Below are positions 1-10,397 of a stretch of DNA of 64,000 bases, one piece after another. Under the pieces are notes generated by a model, which was given only the letters and a program-made list of their open reading frames with translations, made no database searches and was not told the DNA's origin. Source of the stretch: Palleronia abyssalis. GTDB taxonomy: Bacteria > Pseudomonadota > Alphaproteobacteria > Rhodobacterales > Rhodobacteraceae. Position 1 is the stretch's first letter. Each line of letters starts with the position of its first letter. The position numbers were made by a program, and so were the translations under genes. The DNA is taken from the NCBI RefSeq assembly GCF_900302445.1, contig NZ_ONZF01000002.1:620001-684000 (forward strand), written 5' to 3'.

Positions 1-1733
1 CCGCGCTTGCGCGCCTCGACGGTGAACTTGTTGCCGTGTTCGACGCCGACCACGTTCCCAGTCGCGACTTCCTGGCCCGGACGGCGGGATATTTCGTCCA
101 TGACGCCAAGCTGTTCCTGGTCCAGACGCCGCACTTCTTCCTGAACCCCGACCCGATCAACCGCAATATCGGCCTTGTGCCGCATTGCCCGCCCGAGAAC
201 GAGATGTTCTATGGCCACGTGCACCGCGGCCTGGACCGGTGGGACGGGACGTTCTTCTGCGGCTCGGCCGCGCTGATGCGGCGCGCGGCGCTGGATTCGG
301 TCGGCGGCTTCTCGGGCGAGACGATCACCGAGGATGCCGAGACCGCGCTGGACATCCACGCCGCGGGGTGGAAGTCGATCTATGTCAACCGCGCGATGAT
401 CGCGGGTCTGCAGCCCGAAAGCTTCGTGTCGTTCATCCAGCAGCGCGGGCGCTGGGCATCTGGTATGATCCAGATGCTTTTGTTGAAGAACCCCCTGCTG
501 CGCAGCGGTCTGGGGATGACGCAGCGGCTGTGCTACATCAACTCGATGGCGTTCTGGTTCTTCCCGGTCGTCAGGCTGTCCTTCCTGATGGCGCCACTTT
601 TGTACCTGTTCTTCGGGCTCGAGATCTTCGTGGCCACCTATTCCGAGGTGATCGCCTACATGGTCACCTATGTCCTGGTGAACTTCATCGTCCAGAACGC
701 CCTGTTCAACCGCTCCAGATGGCCGCTGATGTCCGAGCTCTACGAGACGGCGCAGGCGCCTTACCTGGCGGGCGCGGTCATGAAGACGCTGGTCAAGCCG
801 CGCGGGGCTAAGTTCAACGTGACGGCCAAGGACGAGACGCTGGACGAGGATCTGATCTCGCCCATCGCGGGGCCGCTTCTGGCCGTGTTCGGGCTTCTGG
901 CGGTGGGCGTCGCCGTCGCCGGGATGCGGTACGTCATGTTCCCCGGTGACCGCGAGGTTCTGCAAATTGTCGGCGGCTGGGCGGTGTTCAACCTGATCCT
1001 CGTCGGTGCGTCGTTGCAGTGCATCCATGAGAAGCAGCAGCGCCGGGGCACCCCGCGCGTGCGGATGACCGAACCCGCCGACGTGGCGCTGGCCGGCAAT
1101 CCCGAACGGCTGATGCGCGGCCGGATCGTCGACGCCTCGAACTCGGGCGTGTGCGTGACGCTGCCGATGGGGCAGGACATCCGGCCGGGCCAGGTCGTTC
1201 TGGGCGCGCCCATCGCGTTCCGCCCACTGTTGGAGGACGCCCCGACGCTGGCGCATCCGATCAAGGGCACCGTCCGCTGGAGCCGCCGCGACGGGGCCGA
1301 GATCCTGATCGGGATCGAGATCGCCCGGGATCAACCCTGGATCATCGCCGAGACCGTGGGACACCTGATCTACGGCCGCTCCACCCGCTGGGCCAAGGTG
1401 CGTGAGAGCTATTTCCAGGAAATGGGTTTGATCGGCGGCTTGGTCTATGTGTGCAAGCTGTCCGGGCAGGGGGTCGTTCGCACCGCCCGCGCCCTTGCGG
1501 CCGAGCCTGCCCGGCGCCGTGGCAAGACGAACGTTCCCGGGCCGGCGCCGATCGTGTTGCCAGAGGACAGCCGCGTCGCAGAAACCGCGTTCGGCGACTA
1601 CAACGATCCCGTGGCCGCCAAGATCAGGGCCGCGCGTGCCGAGCGGGCGCGCCGTGCTTCCGACACGGGGGGCGTGCCGGGCGATCCGACCTTCGTTCTT
1701 CCCCCGTCGATGTCCAGGACCGGAACAGAGTGA
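1..1733 (+). CDS. bcsA: Cellulose synthase catalytic subunit BcsA (3' part, 5' end outside window)
   Basis: Inner-membrane family 2 glycosyltransferase that polymerises UDP-glucose into beta-1,4-glucan and pushes the chain across the membrane. The frame is open from base 3, so the gene starts upstream of the window; 576 residues are visible and roughly the first 200-230 of the usual ~790 are missing. Visible motifs, in order: the FDADH metal/UDP motif at once, TED (general base) in GETITEDAE, QRGRW (QxxRW, acceptor site), several hydrophobic membrane segments, then a PilZ domain with RGTPR (RxxxR) and DASNSG (DxSxxG), the c-di-GMP-binding signature. Synthesis is therefore expected to be switched on by c-di-GMP. 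The stop overlaps the bcsB start (TGATG), so the two are translationally coupled. Confidence 0.97.
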   Translation, partial: ALARLDGELVAVFDADHVPSRDFLARTAGYFVHDAKLFLVQTPHFFLNPDPINRNIGLVPHCPPENEMFYGHVHRGLDRWDGTFFCGSAALMRRAALDSVGGFSGETITEDAETALDIHAAGWKSIYVNRAMIAGLQPESFVSFIQQRGRWASGMIQMLLLKNPLLRSGLGMTQRLCYINSMAFWFFPVVRLSFLMAPLLYLFFGLEIFVATYSEVIAYMVTYVLVNFIVQNALFNRSRWPLMSELYETAQAPYLAGAVMKTLVKPRGAKFNVTAKDETLDEDLISPIAGPLLAVFGLLAVGVAVAGMRYVMFPGDREVLQIVGGWAVFNLILVGASLQCIHEKQQRRGTPRVRMTEPADVALAGNPERLMRGRIVDASNSGVCVTLPMGQDIRPGQVVLGAPIAFRPLLEDAPTLAHPIKGTVRWSRRDGAEILIGIEIARDQPWIIAETVGHLIYGRSTRWAKVRESYFQEMGLIGGLVYVCKLSGQGVVRTARALAAEPARRRGKTNVPGPAPIVLPEDSRVAETAFGDYNDPVAAKIRAARAERARRASDTGGVPGDPTFVLPPSMSRTGTE

Positions 1734-4087
1734 TGCGCATGATGAAGATCTTTCCCGCACTTTGTGCCGTCGCCATGGCGGTGGCGGTCCAGGCCCCGGC
1801 CCATGCTCAGGAAGGTGACGCGCCGCTGATCCTTATCCCGTCCTTCACGGCACCCGCGGCCAGCGCCCCCGACGGTGCAGAGCCTGCGGCCAATCCGGAG
1901 TTCTCTGCCGACGAGATCAGCCAACAGCGCACCCGGATCGAGCCGCGCGCGGCTGAAAAAGCGCGGCTGACCATGCCCGAACTGGCGCCGCTTCTGTCGC
2001 ACCGCGCCGGGGCCAATCCCGGCCCGTCGATCCGGATGCAGGGGGAAAACCCGAAGACCAGCTTCTCGATCTATCTGCCGCACGAGGCCGTGCCGGGGCA
2101 GCTGCGTGTCGCCCACGTCTCGGGGGTGGACGTCCTGCCCGAGCGGTCGGTGATGGAGGTCACCCTGAACGGCGAAATCGTGGGCCAGCAGGAGCTTGGC
2201 AATTTCGACCCCGACGAGGCGACGCTGTTCGAGGTGCCCGCTGGCCTGTGGCAGTCGGGCCGCAATGATGTCGTCATTCGGCTGGAACAGGTCCACCGGC
2301 TGTTCTGCGGCCCCGAGGCGGCGTTCGACCTTTGGACGGATATTGACCTAACTAGTTCGGGTGCCGTGCTGGCCGCCAAGCCCCTGGTGCCGGGGGCAAT
2401 CGATTTCCTGGCCGGCATCGCCCATGATGCCGGGATCGGACTGCCCGTCGCATTGCAAGATCCCGAGGGCCTCGCCCCCGCCGCGCAGCCCGTGCTGGAC
2501 GAAATGGCCAAGCGGATGACCGAGGTCCTGCGCGGTCGCGTCCTGTCCTATGTGGCGACCGATCCTTACGGTGTCAGCGATAGCCAATCGGATCTGCGGA
2601 TGTCGCGGGTCACACTGGTGCCGACCTACGGCCCCGCCACGGCGGAGTTCCGGCGCGGCGGCGACGGGGCGCTTGTCCTCGTCCTCGCTATCCCGCCCGA
2701 GGGCATTCCCGCCTCCGAGGCCGGGCCGTTCCTTGATACCGTTCTGCGGGATATCCTCAGCGAGCGGTTCACCTTCGACGCCGAGACGGTGCAGACCGGC
2801 ATCGACCCACGCACGCGGATGCAGGCCGGGGTGCCGGTCACGCTGGACAGCTTGGGTATGCCGACGACGCGCACGACCAGCCATTACTTCAGGCGCGACC
2901 AGATCTTCACGCTGCCGCGCGACTGGTTGGTGCTGACCGCGCAGAAGGCGACGCTGCACCTCGATTACATCTATGCCCGCAACCTGCCCGAGAAGTCCGA
3001 GCTTCTGATCCGGGTGAATGGCGAGACGGTTCGCCTGCTGCCCCTGCGCGGCGAAGGCGGCGAGCTGATCGAGCAGTTCCCGATCAAGTTCTACGCGAAC
3101 CTCCTGCGCGAGGGGCCGAACCTTCTCCAGTTCGAGGCGCTGATCCCCGGCGACCCGGAAGACGAACCCTGCCCGCCGGGGCAGTTCCCCAAGCTCGAAA
3201 TCCGCGGCACGAGCACGCTGACCGTGCCGCCCTCGCCGCGGCTGCGCCTGAGTGGGCTGCGCCTGCCGGTCTATGCGCTGCGATCCGGGGCGATCAGCCT
3301 GGACGGGGCGGGTATGGATCAGCTTCCCCCGGCCGACCGGCTGACCCTGGTTGCGACACTGGGGGAGCCGATCCCGAATGCCAGTCACCTGACGGCCTAC
3401 AGCTTCGACAATCTGGCCGCGTTGCCGATGGGGGCCTATGATATCGATCGCGGCGACATCGCCGGTGTTCTGACGCGCCAGCCCGACATCCCCGAGCCGG
3501 GTCCGGCGCCGCAGGACCGCATCGGAGAGCTTCCGGTAGACCTGTTCGGCCCCATCGAACGCGAGCCACTGGACGACGGGCGCGGGCCGCTTCTGCGCGC
3601 CGCCGACAGCCTGCTGACCGGCCTTTTCGATACCAATACCAACCAGGTGGGTGCACGCGTCGAGACCGTCAGCGCCAAGCTGCTTCCGGATGTCGATGCC
3701 AATGCCGAGCGCTGGCTGGCCGAGCAGCGGGGCTTGGCGGTGTTGACCCACCTGGACCCGTCCGATCCGCGTGGGATCGAACTTGTGCTGGGCCCCGACA
3801 CCCGACTGACCGAGGTCGCGGCCGCCATCTCGGCCGCGCGGCAGACGATCGGCGGGCCATTCGGTCAAATCTCGGTTCTGGGCCATGACGGGGTCTGGCG
3901 CAGCTGGGCGGATGCAGGCCGCGTCCCCATGCTGATGGAGCCCTTGACCCTTGGAAACTTCCGGCAGGTGCTGGGCAATTATGCCTCGTGGTCGCCCGTC
4001 ACCTTCACCGCGATCATCTTCGGCTTCGCGCTGATCGCCGCGTTGATTGCCCTTCGCCTCGTCGTCATCACGCGTCAGGAGACCTGA
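1733..4087 (+). CDS. bcsB: Cellulose synthase regulatory/periplasmic subunit BcsB
   Basis: Periplasmic partner of BcsA that guides the emerging glucan chain and is held in the inner membrane by one C-terminal helix. The 784-residue product starts MRMMKIFPAL with a signal peptide ending near AHAQ (about residue 23). The body has the repeated carbohydrate-binding and flavodoxin-like pattern typical of BcsB. It ends in a hydrophobic segment (FTAIIFGFALIAALIALRLV) followed by a short basic tail. The ATG at 1733 overlaps the bcsA stop and is the first ATG that gives a signal peptide; the frame is also open upstream but that part is a shadow of bcsA. Two bases separate it from bcsZ. Confidence 0.95.
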   Translation: MRMMKIFPALCAVAMAVAVQAPAHAQEGDAPLILIPSFTAPAASAPDGAEPAANPEFSADEISQQRTRIEPRAAEKARLTMPELAPLLSHRAGANPGPSIRMQGENPKTSFSIYLPHEAVPGQLRVAHVSGVDVLPERSVMEVTLNGEIVGQQELGNFDPDEATLFEVPAGLWQSGRNDVVIRLEQVHRLFCGPEAAFDLWTDIDLTSSGAVLAAKPLVPGAIDFLAGIAHDAGIGLPVALQDPEGLAPAAQPVLDEMAKRMTEVLRGRVLSYVATDPYGVSDSQSDLRMSRVTLVPTYGPATAEFRRGGDGALVLVLAIPPEGIPASEAGPFLDTVLRDILSERFTFDAETVQTGIDPRTRMQAGVPVTLDSLGMPTTRTTSHYFRRDQIFTLPRDWLVLTAQKATLHLDYIYARNLPEKSELLIRVNGETVRLLPLRGEGGELIEQFPIKFYANLLREGPNLLQFEALIPGDPEDEPCPPGQFPKLEIRGTSTLTVPPSPRLRLSGLRLPVYALRSGAISLDGAGMDQLPPADRLTLVATLGEPIPNASHLTAYSFDNLAALPMGAYDIDRGDIAGVLTRQPDIPEPGPAPQDRIGELPVDLFGPIEREPLDDGRGPLLRAADSLLTGLFDTNTNQVGARVETVSAKLLPDVDANAERWLAEQRGLAVLTHLDPSDPRGIELVLGPDTRLTEVAAAISAARQTIGGPFGQISVLGHDGVWRSWADAGRVPMLMEPLTLGNFRQVLGNYASWSPVTFTAIIFGFALIAALIALRLVVITRQET

Positions 4088-4089
4088 AA

Positions 4090-5163
4090 ATGAACCGACG
4101 TTCCGTTCTGGCCCTTCTGGCAGCAGTGCCCTTGGCCGCCCCGGCCCTGGCCCGCACCCGCGGCGATGTCTTCGCGACGCATCCTCTGAGAGGCGCATGG
4201 GACGCCTGGAAGACCGCGCACATGGACCCCACGGGGCGCGTCGTCGATGCGCTTCAGAACGGCGTCAGCCATTCCGAGGGGCAGGGCTACGGCATGACTC
4301 TGGCCGAGCGGGTGGGCGACGAAGAGGCGTTCAATCTGATGTTCACATGGACGGAGGAGAACCTGGCCGTCCGCCCCGATGCCTTGCTGGCCTGGCGCTG
4401 GACGCCGAACGAACCGATCCCGGTATCGGACATGAACAACGCAAGCGACGGCGATCTGTTCTATGCCTGGTCGCTGATGCGCGCGGCCACCTCCTTCGGC
4501 CGCCCCGAGCTGGGCCAGCGTGCCGCCGCCATCGTCGCGGATCTCGAGGCGCGGTGCATCGTCGACTTTCCCGGCCACGCGGGTGCCTTCCTGTTCCTGC
4601 CGGGCGCGCAGGGGTTTGCGAAACAGGACGGATACGTCATCAACCCGTCATACTACATGCCCCGCGCGATGGAGGAGCTTGGCCAAGCCTATGGTTCCGG
4701 GCGCCTGACCACCGCCGCGGCCAATGGCGATGTCCTTCTGGCCGAAGTTGCGCGGCATGGCCCCGTCCCGGACTGGATCGAGGTCGCTCCGGGCGGCCTG
4801 CGCCGGTCGCAGGGGTTCTCGGTCAACTCGGGTTACGAGGCGATGCGCGTGCCCCTCTGGATGATCTGGTCGCGCAAGCCCGAACACCCCGCCGTGACGG
4901 CCCTGTACGGTCCGGGCGGGCCCCGCCGCAGCGAGGACGGGGCGACGCCGACCGTGATCGACTACGACACCGGTGAGGTGCTGGAGCGGTCGCCCGAAGC
5001 CGGCTATCGCGCGGTTTCGGCGCTCTCGACCTGCTTGGCGAGCGGCGAGGCGGGATCGGCGATGCCGCCCTTCGACGCCAATCAGAACTACTATCCCGCC
5101 ACGCTTCACATGTTTTCCTTCGTGGCCCAGATCGAGGTGACACCCGAATGCTTCCCTCTCTGA
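4090..5163 (+). CDS. bcsZ: Periplasmic endo-1,4-beta-glucanase, GH8 (BcsZ)
   Basis: Glycoside hydrolase family 8 cellulase that trims or edits the glucan during export and is a standard member of bcs operons. The 357-residue protein begins MNRRSVLALLAAVPLAAPAL, a signal peptide with a twin-arginine-like NRRSVLAL start. HSEGQGYGM carries the conserved family 8 acid Glu and NNASDGDLFYAW the conserved Asp region. The ATG at 4090 follows the bcsB stop by two bases. Its 3' end overlaps the next gene by 16 bases. Length matches the family. Confidence 0.93.
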   Translation: MNRRSVLALLAAVPLAAPALARTRGDVFATHPLRGAWDAWKTAHMDPTGRVVDALQNGVSHSEGQGYGMTLAERVGDEEAFNLMFTWTEENLAVRPDALLAWRWTPNEPIPVSDMNNASDGDLFYAWSLMRAATSFGRPELGQRAAAIVADLEARCIVDFPGHAGAFLFLPGAQGFAKQDGYVINPSYYMPRAMEELGQAYGSGRLTTAAANGDVLLAEVARHGPVPDWIEVAPGGLRRSQGFSVNSGYEAMRVPLWMIWSRKPEHPAVTALYGPGGPRRSEDGATPTVIDYDTGEVLERSPEAGYRAVSALSTCLASGEAGSAMPPFDANQNYYPATLHMFSFVAQIEVTPECFPL

Positions 5164-6584
5164 AACCGCTTCTTCTGTCGGGTGTCGCGCTTGCGGCGTC
5201 CCTGATCGCGGCCGCGCCCGTGGCCGCCGCCGAGCTGAGCGCCGCCGAACTGCGCGCGCTGCGCTATTACGTCGAACAGGGCGACCGACGCTCGGCCGAG
5301 GCCGAAATTCGTCGCCTGCGGGGGCTGCACCCGGACTGGACGCCGCCGGTGAACCTCGAGGCGTTGCGTAGCATGACCGAGGCGAAGGCCGGCCCGGGTG
5401 AGGAGGAAAACCGAGTCTGGAAGCTGATCGAGGTCGGCAACTGGACCGCGGCCAGCGGGCGGCTGGCCCACCTTCGTGCCACCTATCCCGATTGGGAACC
5501 CCCGGCCGAGATGGTGCGCCTGATCGCCATGGGCGAGGCGCAGTCGAAGTTCGACGCCGCCGTGACTTCGGGGGATGCGGCGACCGCGATCCAGGTGGCG
5601 CGCACGTCTCCGGCAATCCTGCGGTGCGACCGGGTCAACAACGCATGGCAGTTGGCGACGATGCAGAAGAAGGTCGGCGACACCCAGGGCGCTCTGACCA
5701 CCTATCGCGGCGTTCTGGGCTCTTGCGGGGACGGGTCGATCGTCGTTGCCACCCTGGAAAAAGCGAACGAGGTCGCGACCGATGGTCAACTGGCGGCATT
5801 GGCCGACGCGGCGCGGCAAAGCCATCCGGGCCTTCGGGCTTCGGTCGAGGCGGTCGAGACGCGCTTGATGGCCGGGCGCGGGGGTGCCACCACCAGCGCG
5901 CAGCCCCGGACCGCGGCCGCACCTGCGCCGCAAACTCAGGTCCAATCGCAACCGCAGGCGCCAACCCCGGCCCCGGTGGCCGTGGCGACGCCCGCGCGCG
6001 CCGTTGCCCCATCGAATCTGCCTGCGACTGGCGACGGGCGGGTCAGCGCCGTGCGCGCCGCCGCACGGGCGGGGAACTGGACAGGCTGCCTTGCGGGGTC
6101 GACGAATCCCCGGTCTGTCGATCTGCTTTACGAACGCGCGTGGTGTGCGATGAACCGGGACCGCTCGCTGGAAGCGCTGGCGGCGTTCCGCGTCGCCTCG
6201 ACCGCCCCCTTGGGGGCCGTGGTCCAGCGCGATGCGCGGTTCGGCATGGCGCTGGCCTTCCTGGAAAACCAGATGACCGAAGATGCTGCCCGCATCGCCA
6301 GCGTCACCAACCTGACGGAAAAGCAGCGGATCGAGGTCGAGACCATCATCCTGGACCAGCGTGGCGTGCGAGCCTATCAGAAGGACGACTATCGCGGCGC
6401 GATCAATTATCTCAACGCATTGGAGAAACTGAACGGCTCGATCCGGCGCGATCTGGCGATCCTCAGGGCCTATGCCTATCTGAACGCGGGCGAACGGACC
6501 GTGGCGCGGGACGAGTTCCAGCGGCTGCACGACCAGCTTGCCACGAACGAGACCCGCAAGGGTCTGAACGCGGCCATGCGCTGA
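5148..6584 (+). CDS. Secreted TPR-like protein of the cellulose operon
   Basis: Fourth gene of the bcs operon, starting inside the end of bcsZ. The 478-residue product has a signal peptide (MLPSLKPLLLSGVALAASLI, cleavage near VAAAE) and helical repeats. Two tandem ~52-residue repeats carry HPDWTPP (61-67) and YPDWEPP (113-119). A low-complexity Ala/Pro/Gln linker (about 245-285) precedes a second helical-repeat region that runs to the end. It resembles the N-terminal TPR part of BcsC, the outer-membrane cellulose exporter, but it ends without any stretch that looks like a beta-barrel. I infer a periplasmic scaffold for cellulose secretion. It could equally be an unrelated TPR protein. It converges on the Lrp gene with only three bases between stops. 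Confidence 0.75.
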   Translation: MLPSLKPLLLSGVALAASLIAAAPVAAAELSAAELRALRYYVEQGDRRSAEAEIRRLRGLHPDWTPPVNLEALRSMTEAKAGPGEEENRVWKLIEVGNWTAASGRLAHLRATYPDWEPPAEMVRLIAMGEAQSKFDAAVTSGDAATAIQVARTSPAILRCDRVNNAWQLATMQKKVGDTQGALTTYRGVLGSCGDGSIVVATLEKANEVATDGQLAALADAARQSHPGLRASVEAVETRLMAGRGGATTSAQPRTAAAPAPQTQVQSQPQAPTPAPVAVATPARAVAPSNLPATGDGRVSAVRAAARAGNWTGCLAGSTNPRSVDLLYERAWCAMNRDRSLEALAAFRVASTAPLGAVVQRDARFGMALAFLENQMTEDAARIASVTNLTEKQRIEVETIILDQRGVRAYQKDDYRGAINYLNALEKLNGSIRRDLAILRAYAYLNAGERTVARDEFQRLHDQLATNETRKGLNAAMR

Positions 6585-6587
6585 GAG

Positions 6588-7049
6588 TCAAAGCGGTAGC
6601 TCGGTGGTCTCGCGCACACGCTTGAGCGCAAAGCTGGACTGCATCTGCGACACGCCGGGCAGACGCGACAGGTGCTGGCGGTGGAGGCGGGCGAAATCCT
6701 CGCTGTCCTCCACCACGATCTTCAGAAGGTAATCGGCCCCTCCGGCGGTCAGGTGGCATTCCAGAACCTCGGGAATGCGCATGACGGCGGCCTCGAACGA
6801 GTCCAGCGCCTCGACCGTCTGGCCGGCCAGCGTGATCTCGACGAAGACGGTGGCGCGGCGTCCCAGGGCGGCGCGGTCCAAAAGGGCGACATAGCCGCCG
6901 ATGATCCCCGCCTGTTCCAGCCGCGCGACCCGGCGGTGACAGGCCGAAGGGCTGAGGGCGACCGCTTCGGAAAGCTCCGCGTTGGACAGGCGCCCCGTGC
7001 GCTGAAGCTGGCGCAGGATGCGGCGGTCGGTCTCGTCTAGGTCGATCAT
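6588..7049 (-). CDS. Lrp/AsnC family transcriptional regulator (probable regulator of ald)
   Basis: A 153-residue Lrp/AsnC protein: an N-terminal winged helix-turn-helix (IDLDETDRRILRQLQRTGRL, then SACHRRVARLEQAG as recognition helix) and a C-terminal RAM ligand-binding domain with HLTAGGADYLLKIV. The ATG at 7049 is chosen because MIDLDETD is the normal family start; upstream in-frame starts would add about 26 unrelated residues. It is divergent from alanine dehydrogenase, the classic arrangement for an alanine-responsive Lrp/AldR type activator, and a good inverted repeat lies between them. Target and effector are inferred from context. Confidence 0.9.
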   Translation of the reverse strand: MIDLDETDRRILRQLQRTGRLSNAELSEAVALSPSACHRRVARLEQAGIIGGYVALLDRAALGRRATVFVEITLAGQTVEALDSFEAAVMRIPEVLECHLTAGGADYLLKIVVEDSEDFARLHRQHLSRLPGVSQMQSSFALKRVRETTELPL

Positions 7050-7110
7050 GTCGAAGGGCCTTCCGCGTTTCCTCGGTTTCGCGCACGATCCTGCCAGATC
7101 GCACCGGATC

Positions 7111-7137
7111 GGCAAGGCAGTTTGCATTCGCCTTGCC
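7111..7137. promoter_or_regulatory. Inverted repeat between lrp and ald, candidate operator
   Basis: Perfect 8-base arms GGCAAGGC (7111-7118) and GCCTTGCC (7130-7137) are separated by 11 bases in the 137-base divergent intergenic region, ending 49 bases before the ald start. Spacing and position suit a dimeric Lrp-type protein. Function is inferred, not shown. Confidence 0.5.
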
Positions 7138-7186
7138 CGGCATCGCGGCTATTTTCGGCCAAACAGAAAGCCGACAGGAGTGCGCG

Positions 7187-8284
<1,098 letters not shown>

Positions 8285-8299
<15 letters not shown>

Positions 8300-9214
8300 G
8301 CGCCGCCAGACCCGGCCGTCGATGGCCAGAAGCCCCGCCCCGATCAGCGCCATTCCGGCGATCTGTGTAGGGGCGAGGGCCTCGCCCAGCACCAGCGTGC
8401 CCAGCAGGATGGCCGAGACGGGGATGAGGAACGTCACCAGCAGGATGTTCGTCGCCCCCGCCGTCGCGAGGATGCGAAAATACAGGATATAGGCCAGCGC
8501 GGTGGACAGCACCGCCAGCGCCACGACCGCGGCAACGACTCGCGCGTCCGGCAAGGGCAGCGCGAAGGGGCGGTCGATCAGCATCGCGGCGGGGATCAGA
8601 AACAGGCTGGCCGTGGTCACTTGGGCCGCGGCAACGACCACCGGGTCGATCCCCATGCGCCGGAACCGCCGCCCGAACACCCCCGCCAGGGCGTAGGACA
8701 CCGCACCGCCGAGGCAGGCAAGTTGCGCGCCCAGATGGTTGCCTGCATTCAGGATCGCCCCCGGTCCGATCAGCACGACCGTACCCAGAAAGCCCAGGGC
8801 GACGCCCAGAACGCGTGGCGCCGTAAACCGCTCGTCCATCAGGAAGAGCCCGGCGAAAATCACCGCGAACAGGGGCGTGGTGGCGTTCAGGATCGACGCA
8901 AGCCCCGAGGCGATCTGCTGCTGACCGGTGACGATCAGCGTGAAGGGCAGCACGTTGTTCAGAACGCCCATGATAGCCAGCTGTCCCCAGTCATGCGCGG
9001 TGCGGGGCAAGGCGCGCCCGGTCAGCGCGACCACCGCCCACAGGACGGGCGCGGCAAGGCCCACCCGTAGGGCAACGATGGTCAGCGTTGGCAGGGTGGC
9101 GACCGCGACTTCCACGAAGAAGAACGACCCACCCCACAGGATCGACAGCGCGATCAGCATGGCCCATTCGGCGCGGGACATGCTGGCGTGGATCGCGGGG
9201 GATGTTGCTGACAT
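8285..9214 (-). CDS. DMT superfamily (EamA) transporter
   Basis: A 309-residue integral membrane protein with about ten hydrophobic helices arranged as two EamA halves, including SILWGGSFFFVEVAVATLP near the N-terminus and LGALVLGE-like text (LGTLVLGEALAPTQIAGMAL) near the C-terminus. Proteins of this type export metabolites such as amino acids; the substrate cannot be read from sequence. The 3' end overlaps ald on the other strand. Upstream lies a ~79-base gap before the alpha/beta hydrolase, which runs the same way. Confidence 0.9.
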
Positions 9215-9293
9215 GGCGGGCCTCCGGGCTTGTTCCCCCCGGAGCTATCGGTGCGACCTCGATGCCGCGACACGGATCCTGCGCAAAGCGCCT

Positions 9294-10175
9294 TCAGTTG
9301 AGGGAAAGTACCGCCTTGGCGAAAGCCTTGGGCGCCTCTTGCGGAACGTTGTGGCCGACGTAGGGCAGGATCTGCCGCTCGTAGGGGCCGGTGAACTTGG
9401 CGCGGGTCGTGTCTTCGGGGCCGGGCGGCGTGACGGCGTCGGACGCGCCCAGTAGCACGACCGCCGGCACCGAGATCGCGGGTTGGCGTTCCAGAGCGTC
9501 CTCGATCGCGTCATACGCCGGATCGCCCGGAACGCCTGAGTAGCGGTGGCGGTAGGAATGGATCACCACGTCCACGAAGTCGGGGTTGTCGAAGGCGGGG
9601 GCGCTGGCCTCGAACGTGGCGGTGTCGAAGGCCCAGTCGGGCGACCACATGGTCCAGCATTGCCGGGCGATGTCGCGGCGGGCTTGGGACAGGACGGACG
9701 GGCCTCTCGGCGTGTTGAACAGGTGCTGGTACCAGTACCGCGCCTCCTGCGCCGCGGGCAGAGGATTCGCCGCGCCGGGAATGTTCTGGATGTTGTAGCC
9801 CACGCCTGCACTGACCAGCCCCGCGCAGCGATCGGGCCACAGCGCCGCGACGATGCACGCCGCGCGTCCACCCCAGTCGTACCCGCCGAGGATCGCCCGT
9901 TCGATCCCCAGCGCATCCATGAACGCCTGAAGATCCGCCGCCAGCGCCCCCTGCTGGCCCGCGCGCATCGTGCCCACATCCGCAAATCGCGTGGGGCCAT
10001 AGCCGCGCAGCCACGGCACGAGGCACCGCAGACCGGCCTCTGCGAGCTGCGTCACCGCCGCGTCATAGGCGCGCACGTCATACGGAAAGCCGTGCAGCAG
10101 CACGACCGGTGGGCCGTTTTCGGGCCCGTGGTCCAGGTAGGCAATATCCAGAACGCCCGCGCGCACAGTCTTCAT
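9294..10175 (-). CDS. Alpha/beta hydrolase with Asp nucleophile (epoxide hydrolase/haloalkane dehalogenase type)
   Basis: A 293-residue single-domain alpha/beta hydrolase. VVLLHGFPYD is the oxyanion-hole motif. The nucleophile elbow GGYDWGGRA carries Asp rather than Ser. LLGASDAVTPP gives the acid and YVGHNVPQEAP the His. An Asp nucleophile points to epoxide hydrolases, haloalkane or fluoroacetate dehalogenases rather than esterases. A cap region lies between the elbow and the acid. The ATG at 10175 follows a clear GGGAGC ribosome site; an upstream start would add ten residues. Substrate is unknown. Confidence 0.85.
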   Translation of the reverse strand: MKTVRAGVLDIAYLDHGPENGPPVVLLHGFPYDVRAYDAAVTQLAEAGLRCLVPWLRGYGPTRFADVGTMRAGQQGALAADLQAFMDALGIERAILGGYDWGGRAACIVAALWPDRCAGLVSAGVGYNIQNIPGAANPLPAAQEARYWYQHLFNTPRGPSVLSQARRDIARQCWTMWSPDWAFDTATFEASAPAFDNPDFVDVVIHSYRHRYSGVPGDPAYDAIEDALERQPAISVPAVVLLGASDAVTPPGPEDTTRAKFTGPYERQILPYVGHNVPQEAPKAFAKAVLSLN

Positions 10176-10219
10176 GGCAGCTCCCTTGTCAGCGGGGATC
10201 ACCATACGATACCGCGAAC

Positions 10220-10246
10220 AAAGAAAAAGCCGCCCCGAAGGACGGC
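10220..10246 (-). terminator. Rho-independent terminator of rpmJ
   Basis: Read on the minus strand: stem GCCGTCC / GGGCGGC around a TTCG loop (10229-10246) followed by a run of T with one interruption (10220-10228). It lies 26 bases after the rpmJ stop. Confidence 0.8.
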
Positions 10247-10271
10247 CATTTCCGTGTGAGGTCGCTGAACC

Positions 10272-10397
10272 TCAGCCCTGGCGGGCTTTGAACCGGCGCT
10301 GCGTCTTGTTAATGACGTAGACGCGGCCCTTGCGGCGCACCACGCGGCAATCGCGGTGGCGGGTCTTCAGCGAACGAAGCGAGTTACGGACCTTCAT
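10272..10397 (-). CDS. rpmJ: 50S ribosomal protein L36, zinc-free form
   Basis: A 41-residue protein starting [20 protein letters not shown] and ending [12 protein letters not shown], the bacterial L36. It has only one Cys and so lacks the four-ligand zinc site (CxxC...C...H) of the canonical form; this zinc-independent type is the usual one in alphaproteobacteria. The start has a GGGAGAGA ribosome site. It stands alone between a tRNA gene and the alpha/beta hydrolase and has its own terminator. Confidence 0.95.
   Translation of the reverse strand: MKVRNSLRSLKTRHRDCRVVRRKGRVYVINKTQRRFKARQG

Noticed and set aside
2348-4198. 616-codon open frame on the minus strand opposite bcsB
   Set aside because: Antisense to bcsB, rich in Arg/Gly/Gln shadow composition, and without a family match that I recognise.
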